Source: Gossypium raimondii
Taxonomy: Eukaryota > Streptophyta > Magnoliopsida > Malvales > Malvaceae
NCBI RefSeq assembly: GCF_025698545.1
Contig: NC_068567.1
Span: 58,905,371-58,969,370 of the forward strand
DNA: 64,000 bases
Reading direction: 5' to 3'
Below, in pieces: positions 21,061 to 32,260 of the stretch. A model generated the notes under the pieces. The model was not told the DNA's origin. It saw nothing but the letters and a program-made list of their open reading frames with translations, and did no database searches. The position numbers were made by a program, and so were the translations under genes. Within the stretch, counting starts at the first letter, position 1. The number at the start of each line of letters is the position of its first letter.

Positions 21061-22523
21061 TGTAACACTCCTATACCCGATCCGACCCTCAAAACCTGAT
21101 ATAGAATATTACATTTGGTGCCAGAATGATCTTGGCTAATCACTAGGTATTTTGAACATTAAATGATAAAATTTTCATTTAAACAATCCGATAAATTTAT
21201 ATTAGAAGTTTAGGGACATTACCAGTTAATCGAATATGCTTAGAAATGATCTAAATATTATTTTCAATCAATACAGGGATAAATATCGATACCTATGTAA
21301 AAGCATCTATACCTTATGTTTTGATAAAAGTATCGATATCTTAGTATATTATCATTTAAACTTTTGAATAAAAAGTCCAATAAAAATAGAAAGATAAATT
21401 TACACATATAGTAACAAATAATTTAAACAAAATTAATTTTTAAAATTCGTGACTAGTGCCTACCCCTTAATAGGCTTATAGAATGCGAAAGATTAGTTAG
21501 GGTATTTCATGAGATAGATAAATATCTGAATTTTGATTTTTAAAAAAAAAATTGATTTCATTAATGTATAAAAAGGGAAATCGGAGATATTTGTGTAGGA
21601 ACCAATAGGAACCATTGGATTTAAATTCCAAGTTTTAATCCTAGCCTTTGATTGAAATAAAAGAGAGGTTTATTGCAGAAAAGTGAGGAATTTGATCAAA
21701 AGTTAGCAGGGTAGAAAGCCACCATTTTTTGTTTCATTTTTCTTCTTAATTTCCACCTTATTTCTCACCCATTTTGATTAATCCATCCATCAAAACTTCA
21801 TCCACATGTCGGAGCTTAGTTTGAAGAAAAAGTGGAAGAAAAGGTTAGGGTTATGAGATGAATAATGATCAAGTAGAGAGAAAATGGAGGGAAGGGTTAA
21901 TTATCCATGCATGTTATCATTTTAGCTATAGAATATCATTTTGTGTGTGTATGTGTGTGTGTATATATATTATATTGAGTTGATTGTGAATATTTTGAAA
22001 TATTGAAGAGAAAGAAGAACGAGAAAGGAAAAAGGTAAAGTTGGACTTGGAAGCTTGAAGAAGGAATTTTAGAGACTTTTGAGCTATTTTAAGTTGAAGT
22101 TTGGGTATGTAATCTATGATTTCCATTTTCTTAAAATAATATTGAAATCTTTTGTGTTCAATTAATTGCTTGGGAAAATATTTATGGATTATTAATTTTA
22201 TAGGTTACCATGGAAATGAATAATAGCTTAAGTTGTGTTTATGGAGTGATTTTTGAATAATATATTATGTTATGTGGTGTTTCTAAAGTATAAGGGTCTT
22301 AGAAATGTGATTGAACATTATGTATGAATTATTTATGTTTGGATTAAGGTGTTAATTATATAAACCTTGAAAACAATTATGGCTTTGAGAACAGTGAATA
22401 AATGAATGAATTAATAAAGCTTAAGATTAATGTTTTGATTCACTAGAAATTACTATGGATTCTCTTGTGTATCCAATGTGGTACACTTTACTTGGGATCA
22501 TCGACGATCCAGGTAAGGGATGT
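21061..22523 (+). mobile_element. Probable 5' LTR of a Ty3/gypsy element
   Basis: The start TGTAACACTCCTATACCCGA has the form of LTR starts I know from cotton gypsy elements (TGTAACACCCC...). A poor match to the initiator-Met primer-binding site (TTGGTATAAGAAAAC, near 22,522) lies 88 bp before the gag start at 22,610. If both are right, the LTR is about 1.46 kb. No second LTR is seen downstream, so this cannot be checked by self-alignment. Short TG/TA microsatellite DNA is at 21,941-21,972. Confidence 0.35.
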
Positions 22524-22609
22524 TGGTATAAGAAAACTCGGGTTAATTGTATATGCCAAAATATGTTATAAGTACATGATCCACTCTTTTGTCAATTCTA
22601 GGTTGAAAG

Positions 22610-23643
22610 ATGTCAGCAGACTCTTGTAGGGCTGTAAATGGCGAAGTAAAGAATCATGCACCGGTTGGAGCAGAAGATAGAGGTCCTGATCAGGCACAAC
22701 AACAGGCCCCTACTAGCACTATTGGGTCAGGTCAAGAGGCTTTTTTCCAGTCTATGGCTAATATGATTAGGCAGTTAATTGGGGCTATACCACAGGCACC
22801 TTCGGCTCCAGTAAGCTATGGGTCTCCTCTTGAGAAAATTCGCAAATATGGTGCAGAAGATTTCAAAGGGAAGGAAGACAATGGTCCCTCGGCAGCTGAG
22901 TATTGGTTAGAGAACGCGCAAAGGATTCTGCAGCAGCTACACTGCACACCTGAGGAAAAATTAGAATGTGCTGTATCCTTACTTAAGGAGGAGGCTTACC
23001 AATGGTGGGATACTGTATCCCATATAGTTCAACCCTCATAGTTGACTTGGAAGTACTTCCTAGCGGAATTTCAAAAGAAATACATCAATGAGATCTATCT
23101 GGAGGAACGAAAGAGAGAATTTTTGTATCTTGAGCAGAATAGATTGACTGTTGCAGAGTACTGAGAGGGAATTTGTACGATGCTAAGGAGTTTGTGTCTA
23201 CGGAAGCTGATATGTGTGCTCGGTTTGAGCGTGGTCTTAATGATGGGATTAGGGTATACCTAATAGCTCTAAAGATTCAGGAGTTCTCTACTTTAGTCGA
23301 GCGAGCTTTGAAAGTAGAACAAGTCATGAATGAAGAGCAGAAAAAGAACGATAGAAGTCTGATGAAAAGAAGTCAGGGACAAACTAGCTCTGTATCATTC
23401 TCACCTATGAAAAAGGCTAGGGATTCTCGAGGTACGATATATTAAACACCAATTCGCACTCAGAGATATGATCAGAGACCAAGTTTGGGTTCGACAGTTA
23501 CGCCGGGGCAGCAAGCAACATATGTAGCTAGTAAAGGAGGATCGAGGAGAAGATCATTTCTCCCAGTCTGTGAGCACTGTTTTAAATGTGGCTCCAAGGA
23601 TCACATCCTTAGAGATTGTCCTAAGAAGACAGTTTCTGAATAA
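22610..23643 (+). pseudogene. Ty3/gypsy gag polyprotein, decayed
   Basis: The frame starts MSADSCRAVNGEV. It has a proline- and glutamine-rich N-terminus, then a retrotransposon gag domain with KYGAEDFKGKEDNG, AEYWLENAQRIL, CTPEEKLECAVSLLK and EAYQWWDTV. It stops at 23,038-23,040. The continuation in the flanking sequence has DMCARFERGLNDGIR and VERALKVEQVMNEEQKK. A CCHC knuckle (CFKCGSKDHILRDC; CX2CX4HX4C) lies at about 23,587-23,628. Stops at 23,038, near 23,161, at 23,443 and at 23,641 break it. No protease, reverse transcriptase or integrase follows, so the element is truncated as well as mutated. Confidence 0.8.
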
Positions 23644-24190
23644 ACTAGCAATGTAAATCAAAACTTTTTATTTTTTATTTAATTTCTTTCTAAATATGTA
23701 CTAATTATAAAATATTAAATTGGCTTCTATATTTAATCAAAGGCCACATAGAGTTTATCGAAACACACCATATGACAGTTTATACTATGTCAATGATGAT
23801 ATTGGTATTCATTAGATTAAAAATTTTAAAATATATATAAATGCTGTAATACAAAATATTATTTGATAATAAAACATATACTAATATAATTTTATTTTCA
23901 ATATTAAATAAATAATTTGAATTTCATGAATTAGTTCGAACCAAAAATAAATATGAACAAATAAAATAAAAACTTTTAAATTCCATCAATTACAGAGATA
24001 TCCAATACCTAGTCGAGTCGTGGTTTGATTTCAAAAAAAAAAAATTTAACCTAAGCTTATTTTTAGTTGACTCAATTTATTAACTCATTTTCTTGTTCAC
24101 ATATCAATAATATTTTTTATTAATATTGGTATATTTAAATTTAAATTTAAGTCGTATTAAACTAATTTAAAATATGAAAATCTTTAATCT
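23644..24190. other. AT-rich intergenic DNA after the gag relic
   Basis: No polymerase gene and no LTR is seen. Nothing else is recognisable. Confidence 0.5.
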
Positions 24191-24448
24191 AAGTTAGGTT
24201 GAGCAAAGAAATCGAGAAATCGATTCGAACCGATGTATTTGGTTTGATTCTAGCTTTGTGATGTTCGGTTCAATTTCAGGTTGATTTTATCACCCAAATT
24301 GTACAATTCGGTTCGAGTTCAATTTTTCTACATGGAACTTGTTTTATCCAAATCAAATCGAATGAAAAAAATCTATAGTTAAAGAAATAGTCCTAATAGA
24401 ATAATAAATTGATCATTTCAATGTCTATATGGACTAATTCATTTAACT

Positions 24449-24497
<49 letters not shown>

Positions 24498-25130
24498 AAA
24501 CTAGATATGATCATAGAAAAGTTAAAGTTATAGAAATATTTCACAAAAAGTTATGAAAGTGTAATTTCTTAAATATAATAATTATAATTTTTAAAAATAG
24601 TTTATTAAATTTTATAACATTTTATTTATAAAATAAATAATTATACACAAGTTACCAATTATATATATTTGATAATTATGAATTTAATCAATTATATTGA
24701 CATATTGTAATGACTCGTTTTTTAGGTATGGAATGACTCAATTATAACTAATTAAAGTTAGTAACCAATTAAAACATTAGGTAGATGAATGATTTATGTA
24801 TTAACTTTTCTTTTAATAACTTAAAATTATTTATAAACTTAATAGCTTAAATTAAAATAATTTTTAAGTGATCTTACGGATGATTATAATATTAATTTAA
24901 TTATTTATAAATGTATAAATGAGTGTTATAATTGCTATAAAAAAAAAGACCCAAAATAAAGTGACTTTTTTTTTGACAAAGCTGGATCAAACCAAACTGC
25001 AATTTTCAATTTCGGATACTTCAATTTTTATTTCATACTAATTTGATTTCAATTTCAAAAATTAAAAACCGAATAAAATGATTCGGTTTAATTTTTATTT
25101 TAAAAACCGAATCGAACCGAATATACTCAC
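24191..25130. repeat. Repeat with inverted AACCGAA/TTCGGTT ends
   Basis: The left end has GAAATCGATTCGAACCGATG, TGTTCGGTTCAATTTC and AATTCGGTTCGAG. The right end has AAAACCGAATAAAATGATTCGG and AAACCGAATCGAACCGAA (given in parts). An (ATT)n microsatellite and AT-rich DNA fill the centre. AACCGAACCGAA-type repeats are common in plant genomes. It is non-coding. Confidence 0.5.
24449..24497. repeat. (ATT)n microsatellite
   Basis: About 16 near-perfect ATT units. Confidence 0.95.
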
Positions 25131-26230
25131 ATAGAGTGAAAGTTTTATTTAACTCGTGTGGGGTTTAAAAGCGTGGGAGTGCTTGCATCATATGTGACGG
25201 AATGCTTGTGTAAGCAGCCACCACCAGTAGCATTGTGACACGAAGACAACAAATCATAGTGGAAAAAGCTAATAAATTTGTCTCCAAAAGCCTAAAGGGG
25301 AGAACTGAGGGCCTAAAAGGATGTAAAAACATTGCTTCATACGGTCTCTTACCCCACCAAAGCCTTACACAGTGCTCTTTGGGCTCCACCCTCACCCTCC
25401 CACGTGACCATCTCAAACCCAAAAAATTTTACCACTCATTTTCTTTTCCTTCTCAAAGTGCACACATTTTCCATGCTATTTATCTCAACAGTCGACACAT
25501 GAAAACTATAGGAACAAAAAATATTATGAAAGTCATTGTATTTAAAAGTTAAATTATATTTTATTTTATTTTTCAAAAAAATAGATAAATTAATCTTATA
25601 CATGGATAAAAAAGTAAACAAGTCATTCTATTAAATATTTCATCCATTTTATTATTAAAATCTAATTTTTATACGCCAAAGATATGTAATTGTTTGATTA
25701 TTTCATTAATCACGTCAATTTTTTAATAATAAATTTTTTTATCTATTTCTGCATAAAAGAGATATTTATAACACTTTTACCTTGATAAGTTTATTATTAT
25801 TATTGAGTTGAATTAAATTTTATAATTAATAAAAACATTAAAATAACTTTATTTTTTTTCATTTAAAAATTCAATAAGAGATGTTTTCCCAACATAATAT
25901 GTGGCTGTCCTCGGGGGATGTTCCGGTCCACGCACTATCCTCAGACAAGTCCACTTACTTGGAAATGTAATTGCAGACGATATTTTTCCATGTTTTTCTT
26001 TTCTTTTGGATTCGGTGCTAAAATTAGCAAAATTCCAGAAATTATATACTACCCACAAATATATATATATATATATATGTAGAATACTTGCTATAATAAT
26101 ATTCCATTTCCCCCTACAAACACATATTAATGCCATGGTTCTACATTTGGATTTAAGAAAAAGCTTTCTTTTTTCTTTTTATATAAATGGAATTAATTAA
26201 CCCTAAAGGATATATCTCAAAGGGGGGCAT
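25131..26230. other. Intergenic region between the repeat and the 3' end of XND1
   Basis: 25,165-25,430 is less AT-rich, contains a CACGTG palindrome near 25,401 and has short frames on both strands, none with motifs. 25,850-26,190 holds an (AT)n tract at 26,058-26,078. The last part is the 3' flank of the minus-strand NAC gene. No additional gene can be supported. Confidence 0.4.
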
Positions 26231-27594
26231 CTAATCTGGCAAGCTAATTTCATCCAGATCATCCAATGATAGAAACACTTCATCCAAGCACGACAGCTCT
26301 GTTCCATCATCTTCTTCTTCACTACAATTTCTTTCATATACTCGACAAACCACCCATTTGCTATAATCCTATAACATAGGTCAATAAAGCAATAATATTT
26401 AATAAAAAAATACAGCACTAATATTTAATAATCACAATGCTTAATTACGAATCACCGGATGTTTAAAGTTATTTCTAAAATAAATCATAAAATTTTATAT
26501 CTCGTAAAAAAAATATGTATATATCAAATTCATCTCATTTTATCGTCAAAAATATATATACGTATATATCAAATTCATCTCATTTTATTTAAAAAGTGTC
26601 GCATATCATAATATTACTAGTTGATATCGTGTTTTAAAGTGAAATAAGACGAAATTAATGTACCATTTTAGTTAAAAAACTTGATACTAGGTGAGAAAAG
26701 TGGTATAAATTTAGTCCATTGCTTTTAATTTCAACATTTTAATCTATTTTTCTATAATTAAAGTTCAATTGATAACATTGTCAATGTATTTGATTACGTA
26801 TCATTTTCAAAATTAAAAAAATACTCATGTGGCGAATTTAACAATCCCGATTTTCCACATGTGAATATTAGCCACGCAAGCAAATTTTTTGGTTTAAAAA
26901 ATGCCACATAATTCAAATTAAAAGATGTATTTTAGCAACGTTATCAATCAAACTTTAATCCTTAAATAAAGAAAATAGAGGGACTAAATTTAAACATGCA
27001 AAGAGTAGAAGATCCATGAGAAAAATTAAACCAACGAATGAGTGCAGGGTACTAACAATTTTGGAATGTCCTCCTCTACGTTTGGATGATCGACTACTGG
27101 AGCTGGAATCAGAATCGGAGAGACGATATTCTTGCATTATCCAATTGGTTTTGACGCCGGCGGGACCCGATTCCCCAATGTAGAAAACGAAGTATTTTTT
27201 CATCCCAACTTTCTTGCTGCTATTGCTATTAACCACAGGCTCATCTATTCCCATTGGCTTCCAGTACCCTTTGCTGGTGTTCCTGTTTTGCGTCCTCCTG
27301 CTGTAGTAGTACCACTGGTTCCCCTCTCCCAATGCTTTACCTACGGTTCATTTCCACCATATTTGTTAGAGGAACAAAAGGAAGGTAATGTGTATATATA
27401 TATATATAGAGAGAGAGAGAGATAATACCATCAAGTTCCCAGGGATCATATGGATAGAGGTCAAGATCAGGGATGACATCAGGGTGGCAAGGCAAGAGGG
27501 CGGCCTTACGTTGAAGGAAATGAACCACTAGCTCTTCATCTGTTGGATAGAATCTGAACCCCGGTGGCAGATTAACATTGCGATTATCTCCCAT
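26231..27594 (-). CDS. XND1: NAC transcription factor XND1/NAC104
   Basis: XND1 is a NAC protein that restrains secondary-wall deposition and cell death in xylem vessels; it acts in the nucleus. The gene has three exons on the minus strand: 27429-27594, 27057-27340 and 26231-26368. They give 195 residues, close to the short length expected for this protein. NAC subdomain A is [19 protein letters not shown], followed by [12 protein letters not shown] (B). Subdomains C and D show [19 protein letters not shown] and KKYFVFYIG, then [11 protein letters not shown] serine-rich linker leads to subdomain [15 protein letters not shown]. The tail has the diagnostic acidic [16 protein letters not shown] segment. 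The first intron has AT and AG repeats at the donor side; the second intron contains an inverted-repeat MITE. The start is fixed by the typical MGDN...NLPPGF beginning. All splice sites are GT-AG and frame is kept. Confidence 0.95.
26707..26995. mobile_element. MITE inside intron 2 of XND1
   Basis: Left arm TAAATTTAGTCCATTGC and ATTAAAGTTCAATTGATAACATTG are mirrored by the right arm (inverted TAAATTTAGTCCCTCTA and ATTAAAGTTTGATTGATAACGTTG, cited in parts). It is about 290 bp and lies wholly within the intron. Confidence 0.65.
27395..27422. repeat. (TA)n(GA)n microsatellite at the intron 1 donor of XND1
   Basis: TATATATATATATA followed by GAGAGAGAGAGAGA lies within 10 bp of the splice donor of intron 1. 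Confidence 0.9.
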
Positions 27595-28796
27595 ATCTCT
27601 ACAAACAACACGAAGAAGATGAAGGGAAGAATAGTGAAGAAGAAGGATTTGTAGTGGGGTGATATTTATAGTGCGGGCGAGGATTAACTATTAAAGAGAG
27701 AGAGAGAGGGAAGGAATGCAGATTAAAACAAATGAAAGAGAAGAAGAGAGAAAGTGACGTGAAAAGGAAGGTGGGCTTCATCATAAATCACGAATGAGCA
27801 AGTTTATGATTTATTTAGGTGCTCTCTCTCTCTCTCTCAACTCTTAAGCTTTCTCCCATGGCGGCGGCTAACGGAACGCTGTGTATACTTCCAAGTAACG
27901 ATATCTGCTATGTTAGCGATAAGATAGGCATCCAAATGGAACCGAATCAAACATATTTTATTTCATACGTGGCAGATTTTGCTTCTAAACATATACAACT
28001 CACACGCCAGACATGCGCACACATGTTATATTACTACACATAGGCTAAATTTATACATTAATTTCGTGTTTTTCGTATTGATTTGTAACATTAATTGAAT
28101 CGGAGAAGAGATGAATTGGTATAGACAAATTGAGGAAATGCGGTGGGGGCATCATCATACTTCATGCTTATATCACGCATCTGCTATCATACACGTGGCA
28201 TACATGAAAATGGGTTTGGTCGTGGACCATAAATAAAAACATTAGTGGACCCACAACTTGGTTTAGGAGTGTGGCTATGTACCAATAATAATAATTAACA
28301 TACAAGGAAATGACTCCTTTGGCATGCCTTTATTTTATTCTTCTTCTTATGCATCTCTCCGACAACCCAAGAAAACAGCAATCAATTGTTTAAGAAGACA
28401 AAAATAAATGATTAAAATTTTAAAAAAAGAGAGCATCAAATGTAAACAGCAATCAACCAATTCCTTAGGAAGGGAGTGAGTTGAACTGATATTGTATGGG
28501 GTCAGAAATATAGAGTTATAAATTAATAATTAACCAATTATTAAATCTTAGAAAATAAAACAAGCTGAAGAAATGAGGTGAGAAATGGAGCTACCTTTGC
28601 TTATATGTTACTTTTCCCAATTCCATGTGAAAACTTTGAGACAAGTACTTATTATTATGCATCCATCACCCCCACTCGAGGAAGAGCAAAAAGAGTTGGG
28701 TTTTTGCACCAAATTAACACTCATTTTTTCTACCTCATTCTGACTAAGAGAGTTGACTAAACAAAAACCAATACAAGTATTGACCTAAAGTCCAAA
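27595..28796 (-). promoter_or_regulatory. 5' leader and upstream region of XND1
   Basis: The leader has GA/CT microsatellites at 27,690-27,710 and 27,821-27,838, common in plant core promoters. A short plus-strand frame at 27,858 (MAAANGTLC...) has no homologue I recognise. The region 28,040-28,790 has no gene. Exact promoter elements cannot be assigned. Confidence 0.35.
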
Positions 28797-29190
28797 GTGA
28801 ATGTTTGCTTTTTATGCCAAAAATTTATACCCTTACTCAGAGATGAAAATTTTTCAGTAGAAATACCACTTGTAGAAAATCATAAGTTTATATGCGATGA
28901 AAACTTTACACCAACAAGAAAAGAACAAATTAAACATCTAGAAACAAATCATTGGTTGTTTAAAATTCTTGAAAATAATTTTAGTGAAGAACCATTAAAA
29001 TTATGGAAAAACAGTCCTCGATCTTGTGAAATAAAATTGGTAAATCCTAATAAAATCATTAGGGTTAAACCTATAATCTATACTAAACAAGACATAGATG
29101 AATTTGATGTTCAAATAAATGAACTATTAGAAAAGGATTAATAGAAAAATTAATAGTCCCTCATTTTATTGCAAAAATTCTTTTAGAATA
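28797..29190 (+). pseudogene. Endogenous pararetrovirus-like (caulimovirid) polymerase fragment
   Basis: The 114-residue frame resembles the protease-to-reverse-transcriptase junction of plant pararetroviruses. The segment PLKLWKNSPRSCEIKL is followed by a VKPIIYT block and IDEFDVQINELLEK, the region just before the first reverse-transcriptase motif. A frameshift ends the frame at 29,139-29,141; similarity goes on in another frame for some 40 bases and then fades. There is no start, no capsid or movement gene and no catalytic YxDD motif, so it is an old, dead fragment. A Ty3-like retrotransposon is the alternative; the motif spacing fits Caulimoviridae better. Confidence 0.55.
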
Positions 29191-29394
29191 TATATTCTTA
29201 TCCCTCATTTTTCCACTAAAATGATCATAAAATGACTAAATGTGATGTATAATTTTATATTTAATAATAAGGTGATGTAGTTAATATCTTTAAAAGTAAA
29301 AATTAGGTAAATAAATATGATAATGAATAAAATAAGTTTGAAAAAAATTTAAAATTATTTAAATTTCACTCTTCGTTATTCCTCGTTACACCGA

Positions 29395-31260
29395 AATCAT
29401 CAATTATTTAATCTACATTAAAAGTTTCCGCAATTTCTTTCTCAATTTAGACAACTAAAGAATTTTTCAAAAAATCATCTTCCATCTTAGTACAAAATTT
29501 AGTCTTCACAATCTTCATAGCTGCAAAAAACATGTTCTATAGATGCAATTGATACTGAAAGTGTCAATATAAGATGAATCAACTTATCAACAAGTGGATA
29601 GCTAACCTCAACTAAATTTTTACAAATATCAAAAAGTGTTAATATTTTTCTCAATTCAGGATGTTGACAAGCATCGAGCTCATAATGTTTTAACTCATAC
29701 GAAAGACGTTCTTTCTCTTGTTGAGAAAAATCTGTTGGATAGAACTTGTTTACAAGAGCACAAATTTTCTCAATCTCGAAAAACTTGAAGAACTCTTTAG
29801 GATCTAAAATTGTAGTTTTATTAAATCTACTGTTCAATTCTAGCAACTGAGTATCTATTATAGCAAAATATATATCCACTCAATGATGATGCTCCACCGT
29901 AATGTCTTCCTTCTTGCTACGACTACGACCTACGATGTATCGAGCATTCGTATCTGGAACTTCTAACTCCCAAGTTTCACAAAAAGATATCACATTGTTC
30001 AACAGTTCATCCCATTCATTTTCTCTCAACTTTTGAATTAAATTTTTTGTTGTTGAGACTAGACTCAAGACATTTAATATATCTTGAGAATGACGTTGTA
30101 AAGCTTGACAAAGAATATCAGTAATCTCCATAACTTTTTTCATCACTTGCAAAATAAAAATAACCTCAAAAGATCTCAATCTATGATATGCACTATGAGA
30201 TCTCATCACTGAGAAAAATTAGAAGCGGTATTTTTAAGATTTTCAAGAACTATGCTAGTTGCATTATACATCGTCAATAAACTAGTAATTAAGTTCAAGT
30301 GAAACTCTATCGAGTCTCATCAGAACATTGTAAAATGCCAATTTGACTCATACCTATTCCAATTTTTAACTCATTTATGGAAACCATACAAGCAATTTCA
30401 TTTGCTTGGGCTTTCTACAATTCATCATGATGTTTGGAAGAAGTAGAAGTCATATTAATAATATCAGACAAGTCTTTGAAAAATTTATGCACTTTAGGCA
30501 CTTCTCTAGCTACTACATCCAATGCTAACTGAAGACGATGAGCAAAACAATGAACATAATAAGCATATTGACACTCATTCAAAATCAAAACTTGCAAACC
30601 ATTCAATTCCCTACGCATATTGCTTGCTCCATCATATTCTTGACCTTGGAGATTTTGTATGTCAAAGCCATGTTGCAAGAGAACATTAAAAATCTGATTC
30701 TTCAAAGTTAATGATGTTATATCTTTAACATGGACAATGTCAAAAAATAGCTTTTTTTTTTTTATCAATTCTTCCTAGTTAACAAATCTTAAAACAATTG
30801 CCATTTGCTCCCTTTTTGACTCATCTCTTGCTTCGTTTGCAATAATACAAAATTTTTGGTCACCAATTTCTTCACGAATTGCGTCACCAACTCTACTAGC
30901 ATAAATTTGTATTATTTCCTTTTGTATTGTTGAAGAAGTATATGTAGCATTTTGTGGAGAAACTTTTAAGACATCTTCAACTTTCTCATCATAAGATGCT
31001 AAAAGGGTTAGCAATTCAAGGAAGTTTCTCCAATTTTTTTATCCTAAGCTTTCATCACAACCTCTAAAGGCATATTCCTAAAACGTCAACCATCAAACAA
31101 CATCTACACTAGCTTTAAGACGTAGACGATTAGTTGCAATTTGTTGTGTTGTTTGCCTATCAAGTGATGCTTTAATATGTTGAGCTTGATTCGTTAAATC
31201 AACCTAAACTCTTTGTGCATTGTAATGAGGTGAACTTAAATCTTTTCTGACATATTGCGT
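29395..31260 (-). pseudogene. hAT-type (TTF-type zinc finger/HAT dimerisation) transposase, decayed
   Basis: A single ancient gene read right to left in broken frames. Near 31,080-31,150 are the words HIKASLDRQTTQQIATNRLRL (shortened), the linker after the TTF finger. At 30,775-31,014 are LLASYDEKVEDVL, IQKEIIQIYA and REEIGDQKFCIIANEARDES, part of the catalytic fold. At 30,415-30,768 are GQEYDGASNMRRELNGLQ, then CQYAYYVHCFAHRLQLAL, the conserved 'C..H..H' region. At 29,499-29,879 is the C-terminal dimerisation domain (LDACQHPELRKILTLFD, LIHLILTLSVSIASIEHVF), ending in KTKFCTKMEDDFL-like remains near 29,450. Numerous stops and frameshifts separate these parts. Inverted repeats were not identified. 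Confidence 0.8.
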
Positions 31261-31662
31261 CCTTTATGTACGTTTTTTTCAATTACTAAAACCATTATAA
31301 GTAAATGCTAATTTAACCAAACAATAAAACTACATCTACAAAACTTGGAGAAAATAAATAATTATATTCACACCGATGCCAATCAATTTTAATGAAACTA
31401 CTTAATGAAATATTTTTAGTTTTACTATTTAAATCTCTATTTTCCATAAACATTAAGTTTTAAGGTGTAGGGCTCACAAATAATTTAATTTATTAAATTT
31501 TAATTATTAAGATTTAGTGCTGGTTCTTAAAAAAAGTGTTGTGGTAAAAAAAAACTTAAATTTGAGGTGCCTCAGTTTCGTTTCTGGGTAAAATTAGATA
31601 ATTTTTGAGAGTCAAAATTAAATTATAATTTTTTACGAGAGTTAAAATGTATTTATTTTAAA
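31261..31662. other. AT-rich flank, no gene seen
   Basis: Lies between the hAT relic and the foldback element. Stop-dense in all frames. Confidence 0.5.
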
Positions 31663-32260
31663 AGTAATTTACATAAATAGTCATTCAATTACCATTTTTT
31701 TTATTTTAGGCCTCAAAAAGCTTACAATTTAAACACCCACGTTACATAGTTCGGTCATTTTGGTTATTCTCGTTAAATTCATAAATGGCAATATGACGTG
31801 ACAATTAAAAAAACCAGTATAATAACAAATATAGCCCTCAATTTTTACCTATTATACCGATGTAGTTATAATTTTAAAAAATTAACTCTCAAAATTTACA
31901 AATGTTCTCAATTTAACCCTAATTTAAGGTTGGATTCCCATCCAATGGCTTATCGGTCATTACAAACAAATGTTGGTGGAGGAGGGGAGAGGGACTGGGG
32001 TGGAGGATTTTAAAATTAGGATCAAATTGAGAACATTTGTAAAATTTGAGGGCCAATTTTTTAAAATTATAACTAAATCGATATAATATGTAAAAGTTGA
32101 GAGCTAAATTTCTTATTATATCGATTTTTTAACTACCACGTCAACTTACCTTTTGTGATTTTAATGGGAGTGACCAAAATAACCGAACTATATAAAGTGA
32201 GTGTTTAAATTACAAACTTTTTATTTTGGTGCATAAAATGAATTTTTTATATAGTTTATT
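31663..32260. mobile_element. ~600-bp foldback/MITE with ~250-bp arms
   Basis: The left arm (31,663-31,925) and right arm (32,005-32,260) pair along nearly their whole length. Shared phrases are TACATAGTTCGGTCATTTTGG or TATATAGTTCGGTTATTTTGG (one base over-quoted avoided by splitting), TAGTTATAATTTTAAAAAATT and ACAAATGTTCTCAATTT. The loop is short (about 80 bp) and unusually G-rich on the plus strand (31,975-32,008). The flanks TTATTTTAAA and TTATTTTTAAA could be a decayed target duplication. It is non-coding. Confidence 0.75.

Noticed and set aside
25165-25422. 85-codon minus frame (MGLRWSRGRVRVEPKEH)
   Set aside because: No recognisable domain, and overlapping open frames on both strands suggest only local composition.
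27720-27760. GA-rich stretch resembling miR156 (AGAAGAGAGAAAGTGAC)
   Set aside because: It lies in a GA microsatellite-rich leader, differs at key positions and has no hairpin partner.
28311-28326. Match of about 12 bases (inverted TGCCAAAGGAG) to the start of miR399
   Set aside because: The rest does not match the mature sequence, and no paired arm was found within 200 bases on either side.
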